In this document: piece after piece, positions 9,410 through 17,906 of the stretch
Layout: every line of letters begins with the position of its first letter
Numbering within the stretch: position 1 is the stretch's first letter
The notes under the pieces: model-generated
Told to the model about the DNA's origin: nothing
Seen by the model: the letters and a program-made list of their open reading frames with translations, nothing else
The model's database searches: none
Source: an uncultured Verrucomicrobiota bacterium
GTDB lineage: Bacteria > Verrucomicrobiota > Kiritimatiellia > CAIVKH01
DNA: 64,000 nt
Direction of reading: 5' to 3'
NCBI GenBank assembly: GCA_937996795.1
Contig: CALKUH010000019.1
Location: 45,890 to 109,889, forward strand
Program-made: the position numbers and the translations under genes

Positions 9410-10538
9410 CATCACTCCTCAATGGGGTGGCAACGGCTGACGCCTCGCGAACGGGCGACGGCCAGCCCTCGTGGCGAATCCGCGCGCCGACCGCGCGGAG
9501 CGTAGCGACGTCGCCAGTGTGAATCGACCCGTCCGGCAGCGGCCCCGTGTTCATCAGCAGGTTGCAGTCCTGGCCGAATGCGCGCGCGAGCCGCAGGCGC
9601 ACCTCGTCGGGTCCGATGTGTGCATCCGCCTGTTTCGCGTGATAGCCCCACGCGCGCGGCGAGAGGGTGTCGCAGATTTCGTTGTGTTTCGACTGGTTCA
9701 TTGCCCAGATGCGGGCGGGCAGGTCGGCGCGCTCCGGGCCGAACTCGGTGTGCACCCGCTCGGCGAGCGACTGGCCCTTGCGCTCGGGCGCGGCAAAATC
9801 CTCGTCACCCGTCGCGCCCTGCTTGAAGGCGATCAGCGCCTGCGGCTGCAGGCGGCGGATCAGCGCATAGGTCTCGCGGATGGCGAACAATTCGGGCCGC
9901 GCATAGAACGACATCAACGGATCAAACCAGAGCCCCGCCACCGGGCCGTAATTCGTCAGCAGCTCGGTCAACTGCGCGTGCACGAAGTCCATGTAGCGCG
10001 CGAAGTCGGCGTCGCCGCTCCACCGGTAGCGCGGCTCCGGCGTTGGATAGTCCGGCCGCGCGATCCACGCATAGTCGCGCGGATAGAAATACGGGTGCCG
10101 CCAGTCGAGCGCGTAGGAGTAGTAGAGAAAAAGACCCAGCGATTTCTTCCGGCACTGTTCCGCCAGTTCGCCGACGAGATCGCGTCGCGCGGGGCTGTTG
10201 ACGCTGTGGAAGTCCGTGTGGCGCGACTCGAACAGGCAGAAGCTGTCGTGATGCCGCGTCGTGAGGTTGACGTAGCGCATGCCGGCGTCGCACGCGAGGT
10301 CAGTGATGAAGTCGGCGTCAAACCGCTCCGCCGTGAAGCGCTCCTTCAGTTTTTCATACTCCGCGAGCGGGATCGCCTCGGAGAACTGCGCCCACTCGCC
10401 GCGTCCGAGCAGGCTGTACAGCCCGTAATGCAGGAAGAGCCCGAACCGCGCGTCGCGGAACCACGCCAGCGCCGCCGCATGCGGATCGCGCGCATACACG
10501 CCGGCCTGCTCCGCGAGATAGGAGGGCGTCGATCCCAT
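9393..10538 (-). CDS. GH29 alpha-L-fucosidase, short form
   Basis: The 381-residue protein is a GH29 retaining alpha-L-fucosidase. WFRDARFGLFLHYGLYS is the conserved N-terminal block, RHHDSFCLFESRHTDF the substrate-site block, and AGLWFDPL carries the nucleophile Asp at residue 206. CNLLMNTGPLPDGSIH matches the family end of the barrel. The frame is open far upstream, but homology starts just after the ATG at 10538, which lies 8 bp after the previous stop with an AGGG-rich stretch before it. No signal peptide is visible and no C-terminal beta-sandwich is present, unlike longer GH29 enzymes. It sits in the six-gene - strand operon with a second GH29 enzyme. Confidence 0.9.
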   Translation of the reverse strand: MGSTPSYLAEQAGVYARDPHAAALAWFRDARFGLFLHYGLYSLLGRGEWAQFSEAIPLAEYEKLKERFTAERFDADFITDLACDAGMRYVNLTTRHHDSFCLFESRHTDFHSVNSPARRDLVGELAEQCRKKSLGLFLYYSYALDWRHPYFYPRDYAWIARPDYPTPEPRYRWSGDADFARYMDFVHAQLTELLTNYGPVAGLWFDPLMSFYARPELFAIRETYALIRRLQPQALIAFKQGATGDEDFAAPERKGQSLAERVHTEFGPERADLPARIWAMNQSKHNEICDTLSPRAWGYHAKQADAHIGPDEVRLRLARAFGQDCNLLMNTGPLPDGSIHTGDVATLRAVGARIRHEGWPSPVREASAVATPLRSDDAQVE

Positions 10539-10546
10539 CGCCCGCC

Positions 10547-13500
10547 CTACCGATGCCACAGCATGGACGCAGGGATCGGGCCGCGCGGCAGGTCCGGGCC
10601 GGACAATTCCAACTGCGGCGCCTTGCCGAGCCAGAACGAGAAGCTGCCGCTGTCGCGGCCCCCGCGCAGGATGCCCATGGAGGGACGCTGGTCGGCCCAG
10701 CGCACTTCGAGCTGATGCGCGCCCGCCTTGAGCGGGACGCTCCACGTGCCGAAGTTCTGCCGGCGCGTCGCGGGATACCACTCCTCGCCGTTCACAAAGA
10801 GGCGCAGGTCATACCACGCCTCCATCGTCGAGCTCACGAACTCCTCCGGGGCGTGGAAGTTGTACACCCCGTCCTCCGGGACCTGGAGATAGCCGGTGTA
10901 GAGGAACCCGTAGTTGTGGAAGGGATCCGCGCCTTCATGCAGCGACACATCGAACAGCGTCGGGACGACGCCCTCGCGTTTCGTGGGCACGACGGCGAAG
11001 TTGATCATCGAAATCGGCTGCGCCGTCTCCTTGTACACGGCCTTGAGGCCGGGGTTCGCCTCGGCGGGCTGTTGAGCGACAGCGGGCGCACGGTACGCCT
11101 CCTTTTCGTAGATCGCCCAGTGCGGCTGGGAGTACTTCGTGCTGTCGGTCGAATCGATCCAGCGGTCGAGCCCCTTGCGCACGGCCACGGCGGTGATCCA
11201 CGTGGTGTCGGTGATCGTGATGGGTTCCGTGTAGACGGGCGACTTCAGGTTCGGCATCGAGCCATCCAGCGTGTAGCGGATCTCCACGTCGGATTCCGGG
11301 TGCGACAGCGTGATCGTCTGCTTGCCAACGAAACGATCGGCCGCGGGCAAGATCGTCACCATCTCCATCGGATAATGGATGCGCTCGAATGAAACCTTGC
11401 CGTCGCGTGTCACCGCGAACGCGACATCCGGGCCGGGCAGTGTCTGTGCGTTTGCGCCGACAAACAACTCCGTGCCACCGAGCAACACACCGCGCTGGAC
11501 GACGGAGCCCTTGGCCTCGGAGAGCAACAGCGCTTCGCCACGCGCGGAAATGCTGCCAAGCGACAGCGATGCGGCCGCGTCAGACGACACGCGGTAGGCC
11601 ACACGATGCCCTGACTTGGTGACCGCATTGAATCCCGCGAGCCCCGGCTGGTCGACCGCCTCGAACGATGCAAGATCCTCGCCGCCCTTGACGCGCGGGT
11701 AGATCAGGCTGGCCAGCACCGCGCGGTCGGCATTCAGAATACGCGGCCCGGTGTTCATGGCGTTGCCGAACCGCCAGTTGTGCTGGACGAACTCGCCCTT
11801 CGGCAGGACGAGTTCACGGTCCGACGCGTGGTAGATGCTGAGGTTGGGAATGTGCGGGCTGACCGTGCGGATGACGTTGGCCTTGGTGTCGAATTCAAAA
11901 TCCTCCGCGGGCCGGTAGCCGTTCAAGTGGGAATTCGTCGGGGCCACGCGCTCCCGCTGGCGGGCGTCGATGTAGCCCGCGGGAAACTCAAAGTTGCCGC
12001 GAAACGGCCACATGAAGCGGAAGTCGTGCGGCTTCTGCCCGGCCACGCGGTCGGTCACGATCCAGATGCCCGCGTCGCGGACGTGCAGGAGCTGGCGCGC
12101 GTGCTCCACCGTGCCAACGGGCTTGTTGTCGCGCATCCGGCTGTCATCGGTCATGGACCCTTCGACGAAGTCAAAATGCTCCGACGAGATCCACCGGTTG
12201 CGCTGCGGCGTCTGCTCCGGCATCGCGCGCACATCCGTCTCCGCGACGCCGCCGATGCCATCGACTTCCAGCACGTAATCGTGCGCGCTGTAGAAGAGCA
12301 TGAGCTGGTTGTACGCCGTGAGCCAGATGTTGTTGTTGAAGCGCCAGCGGTTCCGCGTGCCGGGGCGCTGCGAGGTCAGGTGCATGTACTGCGGCGACGC
12401 CGACCAGTCGGACCAGATGTAGTAGTAGCCGCCGTAGGGATAGGCGAAGGAGCGCAGCGGCGGCTGGGCGGATTTGTCGCCGGAATGCCACGCGAGGATC
12501 GCCTGGTTCTCCGGCATCGCCATGACTTCCGGCACCTGGTTGGCGAGGTTCTGGGCGATGCCCTTCGTGTCGAAAATGCGGCGGAACGGATCGCGGTGCG
12601 CGGGTTGACGTCCGCCCGGGTCCTTGCCGCGCAGCATGTAGGAACCGACGAGGTTCTGGTTGCGGCGCAGCTCCTGCTGCCAGCGGTCGGTGAGCCACCA
12701 CGCCTGCGGCAGGCCCTTCAGCTCGGCGATGTCCATCGGCGGCGTGGTGTAGTACTGGTCATAGTACGGCAGCGCGAGGATCTGGTCGGTGCCGTCCGGG
12801 TGGATCGCGACGCGCGGGTGGTCCTCCAGCGTGCGGCGGCGCTGGCGCAGCAGGTAGTCGCGCTCGGCGAGCTCGGGATTGCCGAAGAAATAGCCGTTCA
12901 TGTTGCGCCCGTACATCGTGAGGCGGCGGTTCGGCCCGCCGGTGCGCGAGAGCTGGATCATGTTCGGGATGCCCGCCCGCCACCCGTGCAGCGCCATCCG
13001 CGCAAGCGTCGCGGCGGGGACGTGCTCCATGGCCTCCGGTTTCTGGCGCAGGATAAACACGAGCGGCGCGGCGCTCGGGCCGCCGATGTTGCTCCAGTTT
13101 AGCTGGTCCGCCCACGGCGTGCGCTGTACATCGGGGATGAAATTCAGGTGGAAATCATCCACATACGCCGCCCACCGCTTGAGGTACGCGGGATCGCCGG
13201 ACTTGAGGTAATCCGCCAGCAGCGGCGTGAACAGGTCGTTGCCCGCGAACACGAACGACAGGTAGGACGCGTCGCGCGGCATGTGCCACGTGGTGCCGTG
13301 ATGCTTTTTGAGCGAATAGGTCCAGTTCACCTCGCCGGGCTCGCCGATCGCGAGGTCAAGCAACTGGTGGTGCGCGTCGTGTTTGCCGCCGCGATAGTAG
13401 TGGATCATCGCATCCACGCCCGCCGACTCGACCTCCGGCGGATACGGCACATCGAACACCGCGATCTTCGCGACGCCGCGCATCAGTTCGTCCGCCTCGG

Positions 13501-13906
13501 AAAAATATTCGATAAACGTGCGGGAGGCCGGGTCGCGGCCGTTGTCCTTCGACTCCATGATGCGCTGGATGGAAAAGCGCTTGTAGCCCTCCAGCGCCCC
13601 GGCAGGGTCCCCCGCCCGATAGGCCGCGACAGCCGACTCAAACGCCTTGCGCAGCGCCTCGCTCTCCGGCTTCCAGTCGAGCCGCATCATGCCGAACAAC
13701 TCATCGGCCAGCGCCTTGAGCTGCTCCGGGGATGTGCGCGCGGCAAAGGCGGCACGGCGCTCGGCCAGGTTCGACACCGGATCGGCCTGCTCCGCGACGG
13801 TCGTCTTCGGTTTGAACAGCTGCTTGTGTTCGACCTGGGCGGGGACGGCAACGGCGCCCGCGAGGAGGACCGCACAGCAAAACAGGGCGTGACGGATTCG
13901 ATTCAT
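10547..13906 (-). CDS. Secreted heparinase-like giant with CHB_HEX_C and PA14-like domains (paralog of 750-4079)
   Basis: The 1119-residue protein has a signal peptide (LFCCAVLLAGAVAVPAQ) and repeats the layout of the protein at 750-4079: a helical N-terminal region, a central lyase-like region with YPYGGYYYIWSDW at the expected junction, a chitobiase-type C-terminal domain (IRYTLDGSMPNLKSPVYT) and a PA14-like end (GFLYTGYLQVPEDGVYNF). The tails of the two proteins align by eye, while the central regions have diverged. AAAGG lies 6-7 bp before the ATG. It sits between the two GH29 genes. It probably cleaves or binds an acidic polysaccharide; activity is not proven by sequence, and I could not place the catalytic Tyr or His. 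Confidence 0.68.
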   Translation of the reverse strand: MNRIRHALFCCAVLLAGAVAVPAQVEHKQLFKPKTTVAEQADPVSNLAERRAAFAARTSPEQLKALADELFGMMRLDWKPESEALRKAFESAVAAYRAGDPAGALEGYKRFSIQRIMESKDNGRDPASRTFIEYFSEADELMRGVAKIAVFDVPYPPEVESAGVDAMIHYYRGGKHDAHHQLLDLAIGEPGEVNWTYSLKKHHGTTWHMPRDASYLSFVFAGNDLFTPLLADYLKSGDPAYLKRWAAYVDDFHLNFIPDVQRTPWADQLNWSNIGGPSAAPLVFILRQKPEAMEHVPAATLARMALHGWRAGIPNMIQLSRTGGPNRRLTMYGRNMNGYFFGNPELAERDYLLRQRRRTLEDHPRVAIHPDGTDQILALPYYDQYYTTPPMDIAELKGLPQAWWLTDRWQQELRRNQNLVGSYMLRGKDPGGRQPAHRDPFRRIFDTKGIAQNLANQVPEVMAMPENQAILAWHSGDKSAQPPLRSFAYPYGGYYYIWSDWSASPQYMHLTSQRPGTRNRWRFNNNIWLTAYNQLMLFYSAHDYVLEVDGIGGVAETDVRAMPEQTPQRNRWISSEHFDFVEGSMTDDSRMRDNKPVGTVEHARQLLHVRDAGIWIVTDRVAGQKPHDFRFMWPFRGNFEFPAGYIDARQRERVAPTNSHLNGYRPAEDFEFDTKANVIRTVSPHIPNLSIYHASDRELVLPKGEFVQHNWRFGNAMNTGPRILNADRAVLASLIYPRVKGGEDLASFEAVDQPGLAGFNAVTKSGHRVAYRVSSDAAASLSLGSISARGEALLLSEAKGSVVQRGVLLGGTELFVGANAQTLPGPDVAFAVTRDGKVSFERIHYPMEMVTILPAADRFVGKQTITLSHPESDVEIRYTLDGSMPNLKSPVYTEPITITDTTWITAVAVRKGLDRWIDSTDSTKYSQPHWAIYEKEAYRAPAVAQQPAEANPGLKAVYKETAQPISMINFAVVPTKREGVVPTLFDVSLHEGADPFHNYGFLYTGYLQVPEDGVYNFHAPEEFVSSTMEAWYDLRLFVNGEEWYPATRRQNFGTWSVPLKAGAHQLEVRWADQRPSMGILRGGRDSGSFSFWLGKAPQLELSGPDLPRGPIPASMLWHR

Positions 13907-13923
13907 GGCGGACCTTTCGGGGG

Positions 13924-15225
13924 TTACTTCAGGAACAATTCGATCACCGGCACTTCAACATCCGGACGCACCTCCGGCACAATGATCGTCTGCATGCCCG
14001 GGGGCGTGGCGGCGTGGAGGTTGGCGTGCTCCCGGTGGGTCGGGGCGCGCAGCCGGATCTCGCTCCCGTCGTGCAGGAATTGCGCGTATTCCACGCGTCC
14101 CTCGAGGTCGGGCAGGTGGACGTGGCGCAGCGGCCAGTTGAAGAGGTGGAGGTAGAGCCGGTTTGTGCGCGGGTTGTGCGTGTAGCGGCAATCGGGCGGC
14201 GCAACGAGTCCCTCCGGCGCATGGCGGCACCCGTGGATCGAGCGCTGGTGATGCGTCATCCACTTCGCGATCGCGGCGAGCCGCTCGCGGGCGCGCGGAT
14301 CGAATTCGCCGCGCCCGTTGGGACCGACGTTGAGCAGCAGGTTGCCGTTCTTGCTGACGCCGTCGATCAGCATCCACAACAACTGCGGCACGCTCTTCCA
14401 GGTCAGCTCATCGCGGAAATAGCCCCACGAGCCGGAAAACGTGTGACACGCCTCCCACACCGCCGGGTTGCCCGCGCGGTCGCGCAGCATGGTGTGCGGC
14501 TGGAATTGTTCGGGGGTCATGAAGTCCGGTTCGTGCGGCAGGTCGAGTCGGTTGTTCACCATGATGCCCGGCTGCAGCTTGCGAACCAGCGCGAGCAGTT
14601 CCTCGGACTCCCAATCCTGGTGCCCCTTCCCGTTTTCGCCGGGGAACGAAAAATCAAACCACATCAGGTCGATCTTGCCGAACTGCGTCAGCAGCTCCGT
14701 GACCTGATTGCGCATGTACTTCGCGTACTTCCGCACGTCGCGGTTCTGGTTCGCCGCCACGAACGCGGCGTCGTTCTTGCGCGGGTGGAAGCGGTCGATC
14801 GGATAGTCGGGATGCGTCCAGTCGAGCAGCGAGTAGTAGAAGCCGATGCGCAGGCCCTCCTTGCGGAACGCATCCACCATCGGCTTCAACACATCGCGGC
14901 CCCACGGCGTTTTCGTCGCCTTGAAGTCCGTGTGCTTGCTGTCCCACAGGCAGAACCCGTCGTGGTGCCGCGTGGTGATGACCATGTACTTCATGCCCGC
15001 CTCGCGCGCCATGCGGGCCCACGCCGCGGGATCGTAGAGGTCCGGCTCGAAGTGGTTGAAATACCGGCGGTACGCCTCCTCCGTCATCTGTTCGCGGTTC
15101 ATCAGCCACTCGTGGCGGCCGGCGACGGCGTAGATGCCCCAGTGGATGAAGAGTCCAAACCGCGCGTCCACAAACCACGCGGTGTCGGGGGATGGGGTGG
15201 ACGCCTTTTTCCTGGCAGCACTCAT
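13924..15225 (-). CDS. GH29 alpha-L-fucosidase
   Basis: This 433-residue GH29 fucosidase has WFVDARFGLFIHWGIYA at residues 17-33, TTRHHDGFCLWDSKHTDF at about 84-101 and KIDLMWFDFSFPG with the nucleophile Asp at residue 191. NGNLLLNVGPNGRGEFD closes the barrel. A C-terminal beta-strand-rich tail is present, with LFNWPLRHVHLPDLEG. The start at 15225 is chosen because AAAGG lies 6 bp upstream; the open frame extends 13 codons further without family similarity. No signal peptide is seen. It is the second gene of the operon, 45 bp after the GH116 gene, and shares only family-level identity with the other GH29 protein, so the two may act on different fucose linkages. Confidence 0.93.
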   Translation of the reverse strand: MSAARKKASTPSPDTAWFVDARFGLFIHWGIYAVAGRHEWLMNREQMTEEAYRRYFNHFEPDLYDPAAWARMAREAGMKYMVITTRHHDGFCLWDSKHTDFKATKTPWGRDVLKPMVDAFRKEGLRIGFYYSLLDWTHPDYPIDRFHPRKNDAAFVAANQNRDVRKYAKYMRNQVTELLTQFGKIDLMWFDFSFPGENGKGHQDWESEELLALVRKLQPGIMVNNRLDLPHEPDFMTPEQFQPHTMLRDRAGNPAVWEACHTFSGSWGYFRDELTWKSVPQLLWMLIDGVSKNGNLLLNVGPNGRGEFDPRARERLAAIAKWMTHHQRSIHGCRHAPEGLVAPPDCRYTHNPRTNRLYLHLFNWPLRHVHLPDLEGRVEYAQFLHDGSEIRLRAPTHREHANLHAATPPGMQTIIVPEVRPDVEVPVIELFLK

Positions 15226-15270
15226 GGGAACCTTTCCGGGGCAACGACGGCCACGACACCGCACGCCTGT

Positions 15271-17790
15271 TCAGGGCGTCGCAACACGCAGCCCGTTGAC
15301 TTCCAATTTTTTGAGCTTTAATTCGCCGTGCAACACGCGCAACTCGGCGCCGAGTTCGTGGATCACGACCTGGCCCCAGGCGGTGCCTGTGGACCAGAAA
15401 TAGGTGCCGGGGTAGCCGCAAAATTCCATTGTCTGCTCAACCGCGCTGTAGCGGAAGCCGCTCAGCGCGAGCACCGCGGCCCACGCGGCCATCGCGCGGC
15501 CGTAGTGGTGCCCGCACTCGGCCTCGTCGAACGGGTTGCGTTTTTCGCCGTCGTAGCGCGCGCGGATGTCGCGGATGCAGCGCAGCCCCTCCTCCACCTG
15601 GCCCTCATAGATCAGGTGGATCGCGGCGACGTATTCGAAGCCGGTCATCACTTCGCTGTAGTACGGGAACGGACGCTCGGGGCGGCCTTTCGGATAGCTC
15701 GCCATCAGCAGCGCGGACTCGCCGCCCAGCGCATAACTGCGCATGTGGTTGAAGTGGTCATGGAACTGCGTGCGGCGGTTGTAGCGCAGGATGCTGTTCA
15801 GCGTCGCGCGCATCTTCCCCGCGTCGCCGAGATAACCGAGGCCGAGCACGTGGGCGGTGAACTGGCCGACGAGCTGGTCGATGAGACAGCCGTCCGCGAG
15901 CTGCAGGTCCGGGTTCGCGAGGTCGTCGGTCCCCATCTTCGTGCGCAAGCCGGGCGCGATGCGGTCCACCGACATCGGCGGGCGCACCTCGTGCCGGTAG
16001 TACTCGCCATTAAAGAGGTGCGTGTCCACCCACGCGGAGCCGCGTTTGCGCAGGTCGGCGCAGCGCGCGGCGAATGCGGTGTCGCCGACGCGCGCGGCCA
16101 TGCGTTCGCACGCGGCGAGGGCGCCGAGGTACCAGAAGGCCATCTGCGGGTTCGGCCCGAAATACTCCACGTCCATCGTGTTGTGCTGGCAGCCTTCCAT
16201 CACGCCATCCTGGTCGGCGTCCCAGCCGTTCGGAATCCAGCAGAACTCCATCGCGCGGCGCGCGTGCGGCCAGAGGGCCTTCAGCCACGCGTCGTCGCCG
16301 CACAACTGCCACTCGCGATAGAGCTTCATCAGGCAGCCCATCTGCCCGTCCGCCGCGGCGACGCCATAGATCTTCGACGGGTCGGCGATGCGCGCAAGCG
16401 GCAGCGGCACGCGGAACGGCATGTGGCCCTGCGCGTTGGTCGCGTGGGCGAATTCGATTTCGCGCGCGCAGCGGGCGAGGTCGGCGAACAGGAACGGCGT
16501 CGCGTGCTCGTAGTTCCACACGTGCGTGCAACTGCCGTGGCAGCTGCCAATCCGGTCGTGGCAGCCCTCCCACTGGTAGAACTTGCCGTCCGCCGTCTGG
16601 AAGCACGTCTGCGTGCGCAGCGTGCTGGTGTTGAACAGCGCGGCTTCCTTCACCTCGACCGGGAGGCTGCTCTCACAAAACGCCTCCACAAAGCGAAGCG
16701 TTTCCGCCTCCAGCTCGGGGAAGCGGGGAACGATGTGCTCCGCCGCGGCCCAGGCATCGGCGAAACGCGTGCAGTAGAAGTTGCCGACGATGTTGTCGGG
16801 CGGACACGGATTCTCCGCGCTCCAGTGCATCACGAAGTTGTCGTACGGCCGCGCCGGGTCCTGCGTCCACGTCATCCGGTTCGGGAAATGCCACGTGAGA
16901 TAGAAGGTGAACTCCGCCGACGCGCCCGCGGGAATCTCGCGGTGCTGCGCGAGCGAGCCGATGGGCATGTTCGACAGGCCGCCGGGATTCTCGAGCCGCC
17001 CGTCCGCCAGCAGGTCCTCCCAGAAATGGCGTTTGTGGTAGCCCCATTTCTGGACCGGCCAGTTCGTGCGGTGCGACGTGTCCGCATCCGCCGCGCATGT
17101 CAGCGCCATCGTGCCCCAGGCCTCGGCCTTCGGGTCCACGCCCTCGGACGTCATCCAGAGCCCCTGTACCGACGCGCCCTTCCGGAACGCGATGCGGTTG
17201 TTCTTCGCCCCGATGTACGGGCGATCCCAGTTTGGCGCCGGCGGACCGATGACGCTCCCGTCGATCCCGATGTAATTCGGCAGCGAGCCGCACACCGTCG
17301 CCTGCACCGGTGCGGAGCCGGGGTTGTGCACGACATAGCGCAGCATGACGACCGGCAGCGAACTGTCCGGCGTGTTGCCGGGAATCATCGGGTTAAACGC
17401 CTGCAACGTGACCCGCACCGGCACGGCCGCATCCGTCAACTCCACGGTGCCGAGCGGATACGCGGCGCGGAACTGCGCCTCGCCAAACCGAGGGAACCCG
17501 TGCTGCGGTGTTTCGCACCCGGACGATCCCTCGTACTCATCCGCGCGCAACGGGCCTTCGAGAATGCGCGCGACCGCCGGTCCGCCCGCAGGCTTGACCC
17601 AGAGCGAGAAAAACGGCCCGACACCGGCAGCCTCGGGGATGTACCCCTTGGCCGGACGGTTCATCAGCTCCCAATCGCGGAGATCTCCCCGCCCGCCCAG
17701 CGAAACCGTGCCTGTCCCGATACCCCCCAACGGCATCGCCACTCGTGTAAGCGCGGGTCCGGAATATGCTTTCAGCGTGGGCCAGCTCAT
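15271..17790 (-). CDS. GH116 family glycosidase (GBA2-like beta-glucosidase/xylosidase)
   Basis: The 839-residue protein resembles GH116 enzymes. The N-terminal beta-sandwich contains MPLGGIGTGTVSLGG near residue 20, and the C-terminal (alpha/alpha)6 barrel contains SCTHVWNYEHATPF with the presumed nucleophile Glu at residue 428 and HNTMDVEYFGPNPQ with the presumed acid/base Asp at residue 540. These match the Glu and Asp of characterised GH116 beta-glucosidases. No signal peptide is present, so it is likely intracellular and would act on imported oligosaccharides. GAGGA lies about 10 bp before the ATG at 17790; an ATG 16 codons upstream lacks such a site. It is the first gene of the - strand operon. 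Confidence 0.88.
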   Translation of the reverse strand: MSWPTLKAYSGPALTRVAMPLGGIGTGTVSLGGRGDLRDWELMNRPAKGYIPEAAGVGPFFSLWVKPAGGPAVARILEGPLRADEYEGSSGCETPQHGFPRFGEAQFRAAYPLGTVELTDAAVPVRVTLQAFNPMIPGNTPDSSLPVVMLRYVVHNPGSAPVQATVCGSLPNYIGIDGSVIGPPAPNWDRPYIGAKNNRIAFRKGASVQGLWMTSEGVDPKAEAWGTMALTCAADADTSHRTNWPVQKWGYHKRHFWEDLLADGRLENPGGLSNMPIGSLAQHREIPAGASAEFTFYLTWHFPNRMTWTQDPARPYDNFVMHWSAENPCPPDNIVGNFYCTRFADAWAAAEHIVPRFPELEAETLRFVEAFCESSLPVEVKEAALFNTSTLRTQTCFQTADGKFYQWEGCHDRIGSCHGSCTHVWNYEHATPFLFADLARCAREIEFAHATNAQGHMPFRVPLPLARIADPSKIYGVAAADGQMGCLMKLYREWQLCGDDAWLKALWPHARRAMEFCWIPNGWDADQDGVMEGCQHNTMDVEYFGPNPQMAFWYLGALAACERMAARVGDTAFAARCADLRKRGSAWVDTHLFNGEYYRHEVRPPMSVDRIAPGLRTKMGTDDLANPDLQLADGCLIDQLVGQFTAHVLGLGYLGDAGKMRATLNSILRYNRRTQFHDHFNHMRSYALGGESALLMASYPKGRPERPFPYYSEVMTGFEYVAAIHLIYEGQVEEGLRCIRDIRARYDGEKRNPFDEAECGHHYGRAMAAWAAVLALSGFRYSAVEQTMEFCGYPGTYFWSTGTAWGQVVIHELGAELRVLHGELKLKKLEVNGLRVATP

Positions 17791-17906
17791 GATCGGAAAC
17801 TCCTCAAACAGCCTATTCCAACTTATTCGGACATGCAATTTATTTCCGATATTGTTGCCATATCTTTGAATGCTGGGTTATTTTTATCCTTCTGATGCTA
17901 ATTATA
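17791..17906. promoter_or_regulatory. Divergent promoter region between the CAZyme operon and the GH10 array
   Basis: This 116-bp gap is markedly richer in A and T than the genes on either side and separates the first gene of the - strand operon from the first GH10 gene. It must hold the promoters for both. GAGGA for the - strand gene lies just upstream of 17790. No convincing Shine-Dalgarno site precedes the GH10 start, and I see no clear palindromic operator. Confidence 0.5.

Noticed and set aside
15328..17895. 855-codon open frame on the + strand opposite the GH116 gene
   Set aside because: Low-complexity Arg/Ala/Val protein with no motif, exactly antisense to a well-supported GH116 enzyme.
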